NCBI RefSeq assembly: GCF_046719765.1
Contig: NZ_JABEBY010000002.1
Span: 62,001 to 126,000 of the forward strand
Direction of reading: 5' to 3'
From: Halonotius sp046719765
GTDB lineage: Archaea; Halobacteriota; Halobacteria; Halobacteriales; Haloferacaceae
DNA: 64,000 bases
Shown piece by piece: positions 51,803 to 60,876 of the stretch. Both the position numbers and the translations under genes were made by a program. The notes beneath the pieces were generated by a model, which was given only the letters and a program-made list of their open reading frames with translations, made no database searches and had not been told where the DNA came from. Numbering within the stretch: the stretch's first letter is position 1; each line of letters begins with the position of its first letter.

Positions 51803-52570
51803 ATGGAGCTGTGTACTGTCGCCGACATCCCCGAGATCGAACCGGGCGACGACCTTGCGGCGATCATCAACGACCGGGTTGATCTCCGGCCGGATGACGT
51901 GGTCTGTGTCGCCAGCACGGTTGTCTCGAAGGCCGAAGGCCGGGTTGCCGACCTCGCTGATTTCCCGGCCGGCCCACGGGCCCGCGAGATCGCCGATCGC
52001 CTTGCCGAGCTCACCGGCGACGAGAAAGACCCCCGCTTCGCCCAGGCCGTCCTCGAAGAGAGCGTCGACCTGCTCATGGAGGCACCCTTCCTGCTGACCG
52101 AGACTCGCTTCGGCCACATCGGTGTCAACGCCGGGATCGACCGCTCGAACGTCCCAGGCGGCGATCTACTGCTGTTGCCAAAACGACCCTCCGAAAGCGC
52201 GGCTCGGATCGCCGACGGCCTGCCGACCGACCGCGTCGTCGTCACCGACACCTGCGGGCGACCGTTCCGCTACGGCCAACGCGGCGTCGCCATCGGCTGG
52301 GCCGGTCTGCCGGCGAGCCGCGACTGGCGCGGGCAACGCGACCGCGATGGCCGTGAGATGGGCGTCACAGTGCAAAATGTGATCGACGAACTCGCCGCCG
52401 CCGCCAACCTTGTCGCCGGCGAGGGTGCGGGCGGGACGCCAGCGGTCGTCGCCCGCGGCTTCGAGTTCGGTGACCTCCCGGGCAGCGACAACCACTTTCG
52501 GGAAATCGAGGGCGACTACGTCCGACAGGCGTTGCGTGGCTGGTCGTACCAGGCAGGGGGTGAGGCCTGA
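51803..52570 (+). CDS. cofE: Coenzyme F420-0:L-glutamate ligase CofE
   Basis: A 255-residue ligase that adds gamma-linked glutamates to F420-0 with GTP. Family blocks: VVCVASTVVSKAEGRVADL, GHIGVNAGIDRSNVPGG, LPKRPSESAARIADGL, DTCGRPFRYGQRGVAIGWAGL and NVIDELAAAANLVAGEG. Length fits archaeal CofE. A TATA-like TTTTTA lies about 30 bp upstream. Its stop overlaps the next start by one base (TGATG), linking F420 synthesis to an F420-type enzyme. Confidence 0.95.
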   Translation: MELCTVADIPEIEPGDDLAAIINDRVDLRPDDVVCVASTVVSKAEGRVADLADFPAGPRAREIADRLAELTGDEKDPRFAQAVLEESVDLLMEAPFLLTETRFGHIGVNAGIDRSNVPGGDLLLLPKRPSESAARIADGLPTDRVVVTDTCGRPFRYGQRGVAIGWAGLPASRDWRGQRDRDGREMGVTVQNVIDELAAAANLVAGEGAGGTPAVVARGFEFGDLPGSDNHFREIEGDYVRQALRGWSYQAGGEA

Positions 52571-53556
52571 TGTTCGGGATCGAACTCACGCCGGAACACC
52601 CGATCGATCGGATCACCGACCTTGGCGTCCAAGCTGAGGCCACCGGCTACGACACGGTGTTTGTCTCCTCACATTACAACAACCGCGACCCATTTGCCGC
52701 CCTCCACCGCATCGGCGTGGAAACCGATTCGGTTCAACTTGGCCCGGGCGTTGCCAACCCCTTCGAGATCCATCCCGTCACGCTGGCCTCGAAGGTCGCC
52801 ACCGTTGACGAAGCGACGGGCGGCCGCGGCATCTTCGGTATCGGGCCGGGCGACCCCTCGACAGCCCGAAACCTCGGCTTTGCCGACGACCGCGGGCTCC
52901 GGCCCGTGCTTGAGGCGTTCAAAACCGCCCAGAAGCTGTGGGCTGGTGAGCGCGTCGACAACGACGGCACCTTCGCGGCCGACGACGCTGGCCTCAACTA
53001 CGAGCCACCGAGCGGCGCGGACATCCCGGTCTACGTCGGCGGCGAAGGGCCGCACATGTGTCGGATGGCCGCCAAACACGCCGACGGGCTGCTGTTCAAC
53101 GGCTCTCATGAAGCCGACCTCGCGTGGGCGCGCGACCAGGTCGACAAGGGTGAAGCTGATCGCCCCGACCACCGCGGCGAGTTCGATCTTGCGGCTTACG
53201 CCTCAGTCAGCGTCGCCGCCGAGCGCGAGGCCGCCCGCGAAGCTGCCCGCCCGCCGGTCGCCTACATCACCGCGGGTGCGGCTCCCCCTGTTCTCGATCG
53301 CCACGATATCGACGGCGACACGGCCGAGAAGATCGGCGAGCAGATCAGCGCGGGTGAGTTCTCGGCGGCCTTCGAGCTGGTGACGCCGGCGATGATCGAC
53401 GCCTTCTGTATGGCCGGAACGGTCGACGATGTGGCCGAGCGGATGGCCGCCGTCCTCGATCACGCCGACAGCATCGTCGTCGGCTCGCCACTCGGCCCCG
53501 ATTTGGAGGATGCTGTCGAACTCGCAGCCGACGCCTACGAGCAGGCGACGAACTAA
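52570..53556 (+). CDS. mer: F420-dependent reductase, Mer-like (luciferase-like fold)
   Basis: A 328-residue TIM-barrel protein of the luciferase-like family. Blocks: MFGIELTPEHPIDRITDLGVQAEATGYD, LGPGVANPFEIHPVTLASKVATVDEATGGRGIFGIGPGDP and YVGGEGPHMCRMAAKHADGLLFN. Haloarchaeal copies are annotated as 5,10-methylenetetrahydromethanopterin reductase. These organisms use folate-type C1 carriers, so the real substrate may be methylene-THF or another compound. Coupling to cofE supports F420 as cofactor. Confidence 0.88.
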   Translation: MFGIELTPEHPIDRITDLGVQAEATGYDTVFVSSHYNNRDPFAALHRIGVETDSVQLGPGVANPFEIHPVTLASKVATVDEATGGRGIFGIGPGDPSTARNLGFADDRGLRPVLEAFKTAQKLWAGERVDNDGTFAADDAGLNYEPPSGADIPVYVGGEGPHMCRMAAKHADGLLFNGSHEADLAWARDQVDKGEADRPDHRGEFDLAAYASVSVAAEREAAREAARPPVAYITAGAAPPVLDRHDIDGDTAEKIGEQISAGEFSAAFELVTPAMIDAFCMAGTVDDVAERMAAVLDHADSIVVGSPLGPDLEDAVELAADAYEQATN

Positions 53557-53565
53557 TCACCGCTG

Positions 53566-53640
53566 TGGCGGTACGCTTTCGAGGTCAACAAATACTGGAC
53601 GATCAACAACGTCTCGGTCGGCGATCGGCTTCTCTTCGAG
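53566..53640 (+). pseudogene. Short coding-like fragment without start
   Basis: Between mer and the small membrane gene, one frame reads WRYAFEVNKYWTINNVSVGD and then RLLFE. It has no start codon and is followed by an Arg-rich string. The composition (Trp, Tyr, Asn-rich with alternating hydrophobics) looks like a beta-rich piece of a real protein rather than random haloarchaeal DNA. I take it as the end of a deleted gene. Family not recognised. Confidence 0.35.
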
Positions 53641-53647
53641 CGGTCGG

Positions 53648-53875
53648 CTACTTGCTCAGCTCTGACGGGCCGCGACCGATGTTTGGCAGTGGGACGCCAA
53701 GCGCGCCAAGAACAGCGTAGCCGAAGACACCGACCGCCCCGAGCACAAACAGACTCCCGAAGGCGATCAGAACCGCTGTGATCGGATCGCCGTTGATCAC
53801 CTCCTCGACGAAGACGACCGGCATCTCGATGAGGTTCGATAGCAGCCGCAGGATGAAGCCGCCGAATGCGTTCAT
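53648..53875 (-). CDS. Small membrane protein, 75 residues
   Basis: MNAFGGFILRLLSNLIEMPVVFVEEVINGDPITAVLIAFGSLFVLGAVGVFGYAVL describes an amphipathic N-terminus followed by one long or two short membrane helices, then LGVPLPNIGRGPSELSK. Convergent with the fragment and mer. Homologous small proteins occur across haloarchaea without known function, as far as I recall. Confidence 0.7.
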   Translation of the reverse strand: MNAFGGFILRLLSNLIEMPVVFVEEVINGDPITAVLIAFGSLFVLGAVGVFGYAVLGALGVPLPNIGRGPSELSK

Positions 53876-53996
53876 GCCTCCCCCTTTGTGATCCCGGTAT
53901 ATGTGTGTTCAGGTGTCGACCGCGATCGGATCGACCGATTCGGGGTCGCGGTGAGAACCCGAATTACCTTTCCGTACCGGCCTCCAATAGCAGTCA

Positions 53997-55832
53997 ATGA
54001 GTACGCTGTCGTGGATTCTCGCGGGAGTTGTCATCTATACCGCGGTGGTGCTCGCGGCCGACCGCCGGGGGCTGTTTCCCGATGCCGTCTCGGTCAGCGG
54101 CCCGTTGATGACGCTTCATACCAAACGCGGCCGGCGGTTCCTCACGCGGCTCGCACGGCCAAAACGGCTCTGGCGCGCGATCGGGAACATCGGTGTCGGT
54201 GCTGCCCTCGTCATCATGGTCGGTACCTTCGTGTTGTTGCTGTATCAGAGCACCCAGATCATCGAATCGCCGCCGACACAGAGCACGCTCCAAAGTCCGC
54301 AAAACGTCCTTGTGATCCCGGGGGTCAACGATTTTCTCCCGCTGTCGGTCGCCCCGGAGATCGTCCTCGGGCTGTTGATCGGGATGGTCGTCCACGAGGG
54401 CGGCCACGGCCTGCTGTGTCGGGTTGAGGACATCGAGATCGACTCGATGGGGGTCGCACTGTTTGCGCTGATCCCGGTCGGCGCGTTCGTCGAACCCAAG
54501 GAAGACGATGTCGAGGCCGCCGCTCGCGGCCCCCGAACGCGGATGTACGCGGCGGGCATCCTTAACAACCTCATCGTGACCATCATCGCCTTCGCGCTGC
54601 TGTTCGGCCCGGTTGTCGGCGCGATCGCCGTTGCCGACGGGGCGAGCGTCGGCGGCGTCTATCCAAACAGCGCGGCCGACGACGCCGACATCACCGCCGG
54701 CGACCGGATCGTGATGATCGACGACCAGTCGGTCGACTCCAACGCCGCTCTCCAAGATGTGCTTGCGGCTGCCGGCTCGTCGACCGTCTCGGTCACCCTC
54801 GCAGACGGTACTGAAACAACGGTCGACCAACGCCCGCTTGTGACGAGTATGGTCGCCGACTCGCCGTTTGCGACCGGCGGCGACAGCGAGAGCGCCGACA
54901 ACAGCGGTGACAGTGGCGATTCCGCGGGCATCACCACCGACGATACCATCCGCACGGTCGACGGCACAGCCGTCCAAACAACCGCTGAGATCCGGGCGGC
55001 GGTCGCTGCGGCCGACTCGCCGGTCGTGGAGTTCACCGCCGACCCCGGCGACAGCGGCGAGACGAAACGCGTTGCCGGCCCGGTCGGCGTCATCGGTACC
55101 GTCGCTCCTGATGGGCCACTGGCGGCGACAGACGCCGAGGCGGGCGATCGGCGTGTCATCACCCAGGTCGCTGGCGAGCGAACCGTCGTCTTCGACGATC
55201 TCGACGCCGCACTCGACGGGACGACACCCGGCGAGGAGATCGAGATTGTCACCGCCACCGACGACGGTGAAACCCAGACCACCACCGTCGAGTTGACCGC
55301 CCATCCCGACGACTCAGGCACCTACATCGGGATCACCGACGCGACAGGGTTGAGCGGGATCGGTGTCGACAGCCTTGGCGTCCAGCCGTATCCCGCGAGC
55401 ACGTATCTCTCGATCCTTGGCGGCGACATCGGCGATGGGATCGCGGTTGTCCTGCTGTTTCTGTTGATTCTCCCGTTTGCGGCGGTCGTTGATCCGACAC
55501 TCAACTACAACTTTGCGGGCTTTGTCGACGCAAACATGGGATTTTACGAAGCCGTCGGCCCGCTGGCCGCCCTCGGCGACGGCGGCGTGTTCCTGTTGGC
55601 GAACGTGCTGTTTTGGATCGGCTGGATCAACATCAACCTCGCACTGTTCAACTGTATCCCGGCGTTTCCGCTTGACGGCGGCCACATCCTCCGCACCTCG
55701 ACGGAGGCGATCGTCTCGCGGCTGCCGACGACAGCGAAGCCCACCCTCACCCGTGCGATCACGACCGGGATCGGGATACTGATGGGGATCAGCCTGGTGT
55801 TGATGATCTTCGGGCCACAGCTGTTGAACTGA
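53997..55832 (+). CDS. Site-2-type protease with PDZ domains (M50 family)
   Basis: A 611-residue membrane zinc protease. HEGGH (His133 to His137) and DGGH (Asp560) provide the metal ligands, on membrane helices before and after a long extracytoplasmic insert. The insert holds two PDZ-like domains (about 215-290 with YPNSAADDADITAGDRIVMI, and about 300-470 with a second ITTDDTIRTVDG motif) separated by an acidic Ser/Asp linker. PDZ domains gate substrate entry in RseP-type proteases. It is the second M50 protease in the window, larger than the one at 4981. Confidence 0.93.
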   Translation: MSTLSWILAGVVIYTAVVLAADRRGLFPDAVSVSGPLMTLHTKRGRRFLTRLARPKRLWRAIGNIGVGAALVIMVGTFVLLLYQSTQIIESPPTQSTLQSPQNVLVIPGVNDFLPLSVAPEIVLGLLIGMVVHEGGHGLLCRVEDIEIDSMGVALFALIPVGAFVEPKEDDVEAAARGPRTRMYAAGILNNLIVTIIAFALLFGPVVGAIAVADGASVGGVYPNSAADDADITAGDRIVMIDDQSVDSNAALQDVLAAAGSSTVSVTLADGTETTVDQRPLVTSMVADSPFATGGDSESADNSGDSGDSAGITTDDTIRTVDGTAVQTTAEIRAAVAAADSPVVEFTADPGDSGETKRVAGPVGVIGTVAPDGPLAATDAEAGDRRVITQVAGERTVVFDDLDAALDGTTPGEEIEIVTATDDGETQTTTVELTAHPDDSGTYIGITDATGLSGIGVDSLGVQPYPASTYLSILGGDIGDGIAVVLLFLLILPFAAVVDPTLNYNFAGFVDANMGFYEAVGPLAALGDGGVFLLANVLFWIGWININLALFNCIPAFPLDGGHILRTSTEAIVSRLPTTAKPTLTRAITTGIGILMGISLVLMIFGPQLLN

Positions 55833-55893
55833 GCCCGCTGGCCTCGGCTGTGGCAGCGAACCGCTTTTATTCTCTCTCCGACAGCCCTACTCG

Positions 55894-56742
55894 ATGGCTC
55901 CACGCTTCGACCATATCGGCGATCACGAACTCGATGCGGCGACAAAACGTGAGCTCCGGGCGGTGACAGACGGCTTCTTTGCGCGACCACTCGAAAAGGC
56001 CGAACAGTTCGACTGGGAGACGTTCAAGCGCAACGAGGCGTTCAAGGCGATCATGATGCCGTCGCCGCTGTTTTGGGTATTGGCGAATTTTGAGCGAAGC
56101 TTCACCCAAAAGCTCGGCCAGCAGATGTACGAGGCATTCGGCCGGGCGGTCGCCGACACAAACGACTCGGTCGGGGCGGCGACGACACAGTACACCTGCT
56201 CCGATCTGGTGATCAGCCACGCGGCCGAAACCACAATCGAGACCATCATCGATGAGTTGGCTGACGGTGATCGGGAGACAGACTGGCAACAGGAGCAGGC
56301 GGAGATCAGTGACGTTGCCACCGACGACACCGCACGCAAATCGATCGGGACGATCACGTGGGATCTATGGGTCGAGGACTTTGAAAACGGGCGACCGCTT
56401 GCGGCAGAGATCAAGACGCCGAAACCAAACCGCGATCAGACGATGGAGTCGAAACGCCAGATGTTGAAGACCGTCGCAGCCTACAGCGATCGCGGGGAGC
56501 CAACCCCGATCTGTCGGTACGTGTTCCCGTTCAATCCCTATGGCAGCCTCGCTGATTACGAGTGGTGGCCCCCACAGGCGTTTTTCGATGTGAAAGCAAG
56601 CGACGGGATGTTGATCGCCGAGGACTTCTGGGACGCACTTGGCGGCCCGGGTACGATGGACGGCCTATTCAACTTCCTCTTAGAAGAATCCGAGGACAAT
56701 ATCGAGAAGCTACAGGCGTTGGCCGGCGACAAGACGCTGTAG
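55894..56742 (+). CDS. TdeIII-family type II restriction endonuclease
   Basis: A 282-residue protein matching the TdeIII restriction enzyme family: FKAIMMPSPLFWVLANFERSFTQKLGQQMYE, TWDLWVEDFENGRPLAAEIKTPKPNRDQTMESKRQM and RYVFPFNPYG. The PD-(D/E)xK nuclease site is probably Asp157 or Asp162 with Glu172-x-Lys174 (AEIKTPKP). The founding enzyme recognises GGNCC. It stands 43 bp before a cytosine methyltransferase on the same strand, a standard restriction-modification pair. Confidence 0.85.
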   Translation: MAPRFDHIGDHELDAATKRELRAVTDGFFARPLEKAEQFDWETFKRNEAFKAIMMPSPLFWVLANFERSFTQKLGQQMYEAFGRAVADTNDSVGAATTQYTCSDLVISHAAETTIETIIDELADGDRETDWQQEQAEISDVATDDTARKSIGTITWDLWVEDFENGRPLAAEIKTPKPNRDQTMESKRQMLKTVAAYSDRGEPTPICRYVFPFNPYGSLADYEWWPPQAFFDVKASDGMLIAEDFWDALGGPGTMDGLFNFLLEESEDNIEKLQALAGDKTL

Positions 56743-56785
56743 TCCCGGGAGGCTAAATACGGGCGTCTGTAACACCGCATACGAT

Positions 56786-58156
56786 ATGCACGCCGTCGAT
56801 CTGTTCTGTGGGGCCGGAGGTTTTAGTGCTGGACTCGAAGCGGCCGGCATCGATGTCGACTACGGCGTCGATATCGCCGATGACGCGCTGGCGACCTTCG
56901 CGGCCAACCACGCGGCGACCGCAATCACCCACGACCTCAGCGACGGCCTGCCTGCCGAACTTCACGACCAGGATGTCGACATCGTCTTCGGGAGTCCACC
57001 CTGTAAGGGTTTTAGCGACGCTCGCGGCGAGCGCAGTCTCGACGACGAGCGAAACCAGCTCGTGTTCTCCTTCATTCGGGCGGTCGAACAGCTCCAGCCG
57101 CGGTATGTGCTGATGGAGAACGTCGCCGGGATGACGACGATCAGCGACGCCTTTCTCGACGCGATCAAATCCGAATACGACGACGCCGGCTACAGGGTCG
57201 CCTGGGAGACGCTGAACGCCGCCGATTTCGGGGTGCCACAGACCCGCGAGCGGGTGATCTACTGTGGCGTTCGCAACGATCTGCCAGCCGAGCCATCCCT
57301 GCCTGAGGGCCCCTACACCGAACACAGCGACGGCCAACAGACCCTCACCGGCGAGCCGGTACAAAGCTGGACAATCGTCGCCGACGCGCTTGTGGACTTA
57401 CCGGAGCCAACTGAGTCGGGTGAGGTTGACTTGCCGCCGCTGTCCGAGTTCCCTGATAACGCGTATCTCCGTGAAATCCGCGATGGGGCCGACACGACAT
57501 GGAATCACGTCGCCAAGGAGCCCGCCAGCGACGAGGATACCCAACACATTGTCGACGCGTTGAATCCCGGCGAGATGTACCGCTCCAGTCGGTTTGGCGA
57601 TCGGTACCGCCAAGTCTGGGAACTGCTCGCCCATCGGTTCAGCGACACCGAGCAGGCTGCCCTCGAATTTATCGCCCGCCATCGCTCCCGGAAGGATTTC
57701 CGCATGAGCGGGAAGTCAGTTGGGGCGGTTCCCGACGATCTCATCGCCGACCATCTCGATGCCGACAACGCGGCGGTGCAGTCGGCACTAACCCGGCTCC
57801 ACGACGATGGCTGGCTCCGCACCGACGAGGACGGCGACACCCTCGGCTACGACCTCAACACGAAATCCGGGATTCGGCCGCGGTATATGCGGCTCGATCC
57901 AACGGGACAGTCGAATACGATTCTGACGACCGATTTTGTGCCACGCGATAAGCTCCATCCGACCGCAAACCGCGGGCTGTCGCTCCGCGAAGGTGCTCGT
58001 ATCCAGAGCTTTCCGGACAGCTTTGAGTTTCAGGGCTCATTTGACGATATCGCCACGCAGATCGGCAACGCTGTCCCGCCACTGTTGGCACAGCATCTCG
58101 GTGCCCATCTCCAAGGGCTCGCCGAGTCCGATAGTGAAGCGACCGTTGTCGACTGA
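56786..58156 (+). CDS. DNA (cytosine-5) methyltransferase
   Basis: A 456-residue m5C methylase. Motif I DLFCGAGGFSAGLEAAG, motif IV GSPPCKGFS with catalytic Cys73, motif VI ENVAGM, motif VIII QTRERV, motif IX RGLSLREGARIQSFPD and motif X QIGNAVPPLLAQHLG are in order. Between VIII and IX lies the target domain plus an unusual insert (about 265-370) with a winged-helix-like part (TEQAALEFIARHRS, VQSALTRLHDDGWLRT). It should protect the sites cut by the adjacent enzyme. Confidence 0.93.
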   Translation: MHAVDLFCGAGGFSAGLEAAGIDVDYGVDIADDALATFAANHAATAITHDLSDGLPAELHDQDVDIVFGSPPCKGFSDARGERSLDDERNQLVFSFIRAVEQLQPRYVLMENVAGMTTISDAFLDAIKSEYDDAGYRVAWETLNAADFGVPQTRERVIYCGVRNDLPAEPSLPEGPYTEHSDGQQTLTGEPVQSWTIVADALVDLPEPTESGEVDLPPLSEFPDNAYLREIRDGADTTWNHVAKEPASDEDTQHIVDALNPGEMYRSSRFGDRYRQVWELLAHRFSDTEQAALEFIARHRSRKDFRMSGKSVGAVPDDLIADHLDADNAAVQSALTRLHDDGWLRTDEDGDTLGYDLNTKSGIRPRYMRLDPTGQSNTILTTDFVPRDKLHPTANRGLSLREGARIQSFPDSFEFQGSFDDIATQIGNAVPPLLAQHLGAHLQGLAESDSEATVVD

Positions 58157-58230
58157 TTCTCTCTGGCCGTCGGTTGCCACCTAGTGAAAAGACACGTAAG
58201 TTCCATACCCGCGTAGCGCGAACCGCAGGC

Positions 58231-59760
58231 ATGGTCGACGTCCCGCAAACCGACGAAGGCTGGTATATGCTGCATGACTTCCGGCAGATCGATTGGGACG
58301 CGTGGCGCAACGCGCCCGAGCAAAAACGCGAGCGGGCGGCCCGTGCCGGGCGTGAGTATCTGGCAAGCTACGAGTCGGCCGCCGACAGCCCCGACGGCGA
58401 GGGTACTTCGGCGGTGTTCTCGATCATCGGCCACAAGGCCGACCTTATGATCGTCCACCTCCGCCCGACGCTTGATCTGCTCTCGCAGGCTGAACGCCAG
58501 TTCGAACGCACCGCCCTCGCCGAGTTTACGACGCAGCCGACCTCCTACGTCTCAGTCACGGAGGTCTCGGGCTACGTCTCCGACGACTACTTCAAAGGTG
58601 ACGAGATCAACGAGGGGCTCCGGCAGTATATCGAGGGGAAGCTCAAACCCGAGATCCCCGACGACGAGTACGCCTGTTTCTACCCGATGAGCAAGCGTCG
58701 CGGCGAGGAGCACAACTGGTACACCCTCCCCTTCGAGGAGCGCGCCGAGATGATGAGCGGCCACGGCGCGACCGGCAAGCAATACGCCGGCGACATCGAC
58801 CAGATCATCGCCTCCTCGATCGGCTTCGACGACCACGAGTGGGGCGTCACGCTGTTCGCTGAGGATCCCGTCAAAATCAAGGATATCGTCTACGAGATGC
58901 GGTTCGACGAGGCGACCTCGAAGTACGGCGAGTTCCCCGGCTTCTACATCGGCCGGCGGTTCCCGCCTGAGGATCTATTGGCCTACCTCAACGGCGAGGC
59001 GGTGCCGACAGCCGAGCATGACGACCACGGTGGCCACCACCACGGCGAGGGTCACGGTGAGGGCCACCACCACGGCGACAGCGATGGTGGCCACCACGGC
59101 GATGCCGGCGGCCACCACGGCGACGACGGCCATCACGAGGGTGACGGGCACCACGATGGCGACGACGACGCTGACGACGAGGAGATCCGCGGCCAGCTCG
59201 CGGATATGGATATCTACGCCGGCCAACCCCACGGCGAGGACGTGTACGCGACGGTGCTGTACTCGGAGGCCGACACCGAGGAACTCTTCGAGGAGGTTGA
59301 GGGGCTCCGCGGCAACTTCGAACATTACGGCACCCACGTCAAAACCGCGGTCTACGAGGCCGACGACCGCGATCGATCGGCCGTTGTCTCGATCTGGGAC
59401 ACCGCCAGCGCGGCCGACACCGCCGCCGGCTTCCTCTCGGAACTGCCGGGGATCGTCGAGCGCGCCGGCGAGGAATCCGGATTTGGAACTATGGGGATGT
59501 TCTACACGGTCAAACCCGACTCGCGTGAGGATTTCGTCGACAAATTCGAGACCGTCGGCGGCGTCCTCGCCGACATGGACGGCCACCTCGAAACGGATCT
59601 GATGGTCAACGAGGAGGACGAAAACGACATGTTCATCGCCAGCCAGTGGGAGTCCCAGGAGGACGCGATGGGCTTCTTCCGCTCGGATGATTTCCAGGAT
59701 ACTGTCGAGTGGGGCCGCGATGTGTTGGCCGACCGTCCGCGACACGTCTTCCTCGCCTAA
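58231..59760 (+). CDS. pitA: PitA: chlorite-dismutase-like/ABM fusion, coproheme decarboxylase candidate
   Basis: A 509-residue fusion. Residues 1-245 are a HemQ/chlorite-dismutase-like domain (WYMLHDFRQIDWDAWR, YVSVTEVSGY, FYPMSKRR, GHGATGKQYAGDIDQIIASSIGFDDHEWGVTLF). A His/Gly/Asp-rich linker follows (about 250-312). Residues 325-509 are an antibiotic-biosynthesis-monooxygenase-like repeat. This matches haloarchaeal PitA. HemQ-type enzymes decarboxylate coproheme III to heme b. The start at 58231 is the one giving the conserved beginning MVDVPQTDEGWYMLHDFRQI. Confidence 0.93.
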   Translation: MVDVPQTDEGWYMLHDFRQIDWDAWRNAPEQKRERAARAGREYLASYESAADSPDGEGTSAVFSIIGHKADLMIVHLRPTLDLLSQAERQFERTALAEFTTQPTSYVSVTEVSGYVSDDYFKGDEINEGLRQYIEGKLKPEIPDDEYACFYPMSKRRGEEHNWYTLPFEERAEMMSGHGATGKQYAGDIDQIIASSIGFDDHEWGVTLFAEDPVKIKDIVYEMRFDEATSKYGEFPGFYIGRRFPPEDLLAYLNGEAVPTAEHDDHGGHHHGEGHGEGHHHGDSDGGHHGDAGGHHGDDGHHEGDGHHDGDDDADDEEIRGQLADMDIYAGQPHGEDVYATVLYSEADTEELFEEVEGLRGNFEHYGTHVKTAVYEADDRDRSAVVSIWDTASAADTAAGFLSELPGIVERAGEESGFGTMGMFYTVKPDSREDFVDKFETVGGVLADMDGHLETDLMVNEEDENDMFIASQWESQEDAMGFFRSDDFQDTVEWGRDVLADRPRHVFLA

Positions 59761-59819
59761 ACGGAACTGTCGCTGATCGTCTTCGAAGCGTTTTGATGCG
59801 ATGACGGCCGAGCAGTACC

Positions 59820-60254
59820 ATGGCCGAGTTGACTCCCCACCACGTTGGTATCACCGTCAGTGATCTCGATGCCGCAACCGAATTTTATCAATCCGTCTTC
59901 GACTGCGATATCGTCGCCGAGTTCAGCGTCGACGGCGACGCCTTCGCCACCGGTGTCGACATCCCTAACGCGAGCGCAGAATTCGTCCATCTCGATCTCG
60001 GATCGGTGCGGCTCGAACTCGTCGCCTACGACCCGGTCGGTGACGACCGCTCCCCGGCAGATCTCAATGACGCTGGTGCGACACATCTCGGTGTCGAGGT
60101 CGACGACGTAGACGAGTTTTACGAGTCGCTGCCGGCGACTGTTGAGACGCTCAGCCCGCCGCAGACGACCGCGACGGGGACGAAAATCTGTTTCCTGCGT
60201 GACCCCGATGGCACGCTGATCGAAGTGCTCAATCCGAACGCCGAGTCGTCGTGA
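59820..60254 (+). CDS. VOC/glyoxalase-family protein
   Basis: A 144-residue single-chain member of the vicinal oxygen chelate fold: two beta-alpha-beta halves, with HHVGITVSDLDAATEFYQSVF at the start and HLGVEVDDVDEFYESL and FLRDPDGTLIEVLNP in the second half. Metal ligands are probably His8 and the conserved Glu near the C-terminal end. Glyoxalase, methylmalonyl-CoA epimerase and dioxygenases share the fold, so the substrate is unknown. Confidence 0.88.
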   Translation: MAELTPHHVGITVSDLDAATEFYQSVFDCDIVAEFSVDGDAFATGVDIPNASAEFVHLDLGSVRLELVAYDPVGDDRSPADLNDAGATHLGVEVDDVDEFYESLPATVETLSPPQTTATGTKICFLRDPDGTLIEVLNPNAESS

Positions 60255-60257
60255 TCG

Positions 60258-60716
60258 TTAGGCGAGGGCGTACGGCCAGGCGGTCGTGCTGATCGCCAGC
60301 AGCGCGAGGGCCGCGCCGGTCATGGCGACGTTTTTCAGGAAGTTGATCATCTCACCCTGTTTTTGCTCTTCGGGTGCCGCCCAGAAGTCGTGCATCACTG
60401 GCGTTGTGACGAGGAGGAAGACGACCAGCGCGCCGGCCGCCAGCGTCGGGAGAACCCCCGCAGCGATCCCGAGGCCGCCAAACAGCAGGAGGCCGCCGCT
60501 AATAGGCACCATCAGCCCCGGTGCGGGCACGCCTTTCGCGCCGGCGTACCCCGCCATCGACTCGGCATCAAGGAAGTGGTTCAGCCCGTTGAACGCGAGG
60601 ACGCCGCCAAACAGGAGTCGGCCAAGCAGAAACAGTTCGCCGGCCAGCGGCCCATCGCCGCCGAGTTGCAGTGGTGTGAGTCCGATCGCCAGTTCCGCAG
60701 CTTCAGTTACTAACAT
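60258..60716 (-). CDS. DoxX-family membrane protein
   Basis: A 152-residue protein with four membrane helices, starting MLVTEAAELAIGL. The DoxX core LFLLGRLLFGGVLAFNGLNHFLDAESMAGYAGAKGVPAPG is clear, and TTPVMHDFW follows. DoxX proteins are linked to thiol redox balance and quinone or thiosulfate oxidation. It is divergent from the HxlR regulator with an operator-like palindrome between its TATA box (60744-60750) and start codon. Confidence 0.88.
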   Translation of the reverse strand: MLVTEAAELAIGLTPLQLGGDGPLAGELFLLGRLLFGGVLAFNGLNHFLDAESMAGYAGAKGVPAPGLMVPISGGLLLFGGLGIAAGVLPTLAAGALVVFLLVTTPVMHDFWAAPEEQKQGEMINFLKNVAMTGAALALLAISTTAWPYALA

Positions 60717-60726
60717 TATGCAACCA

Positions 60727-60742
60727 GTTGTACGGCTACAAC
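60727..60742. promoter_or_regulatory. Palindromic operator candidate between doxX and its TATA box
   Basis: The sequence GTTGTA-CGGC-TACAAC is a perfect inverted repeat with 6-bp arms. It lies 11 bp before the doxX ATG and just downstream of the minus-strand TATA-like TATATAT at 60744-60750. A repressor here would block doxX. The divergent HxlR-type regulator is the natural candidate. Binding not shown. Confidence 0.6.
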
Positions 60743-60876
60743 CTATATATCGATTCCCGGACACAAACGCAACCGGGTAACAACTGTGATACCGGCACAC
60801 GCCTCGTTGCCTCCAGACAGCCACGGCGGTGCGACCGGCGGAACGGTTTTGCTGATCCGGTGCCAGCACACACCTA

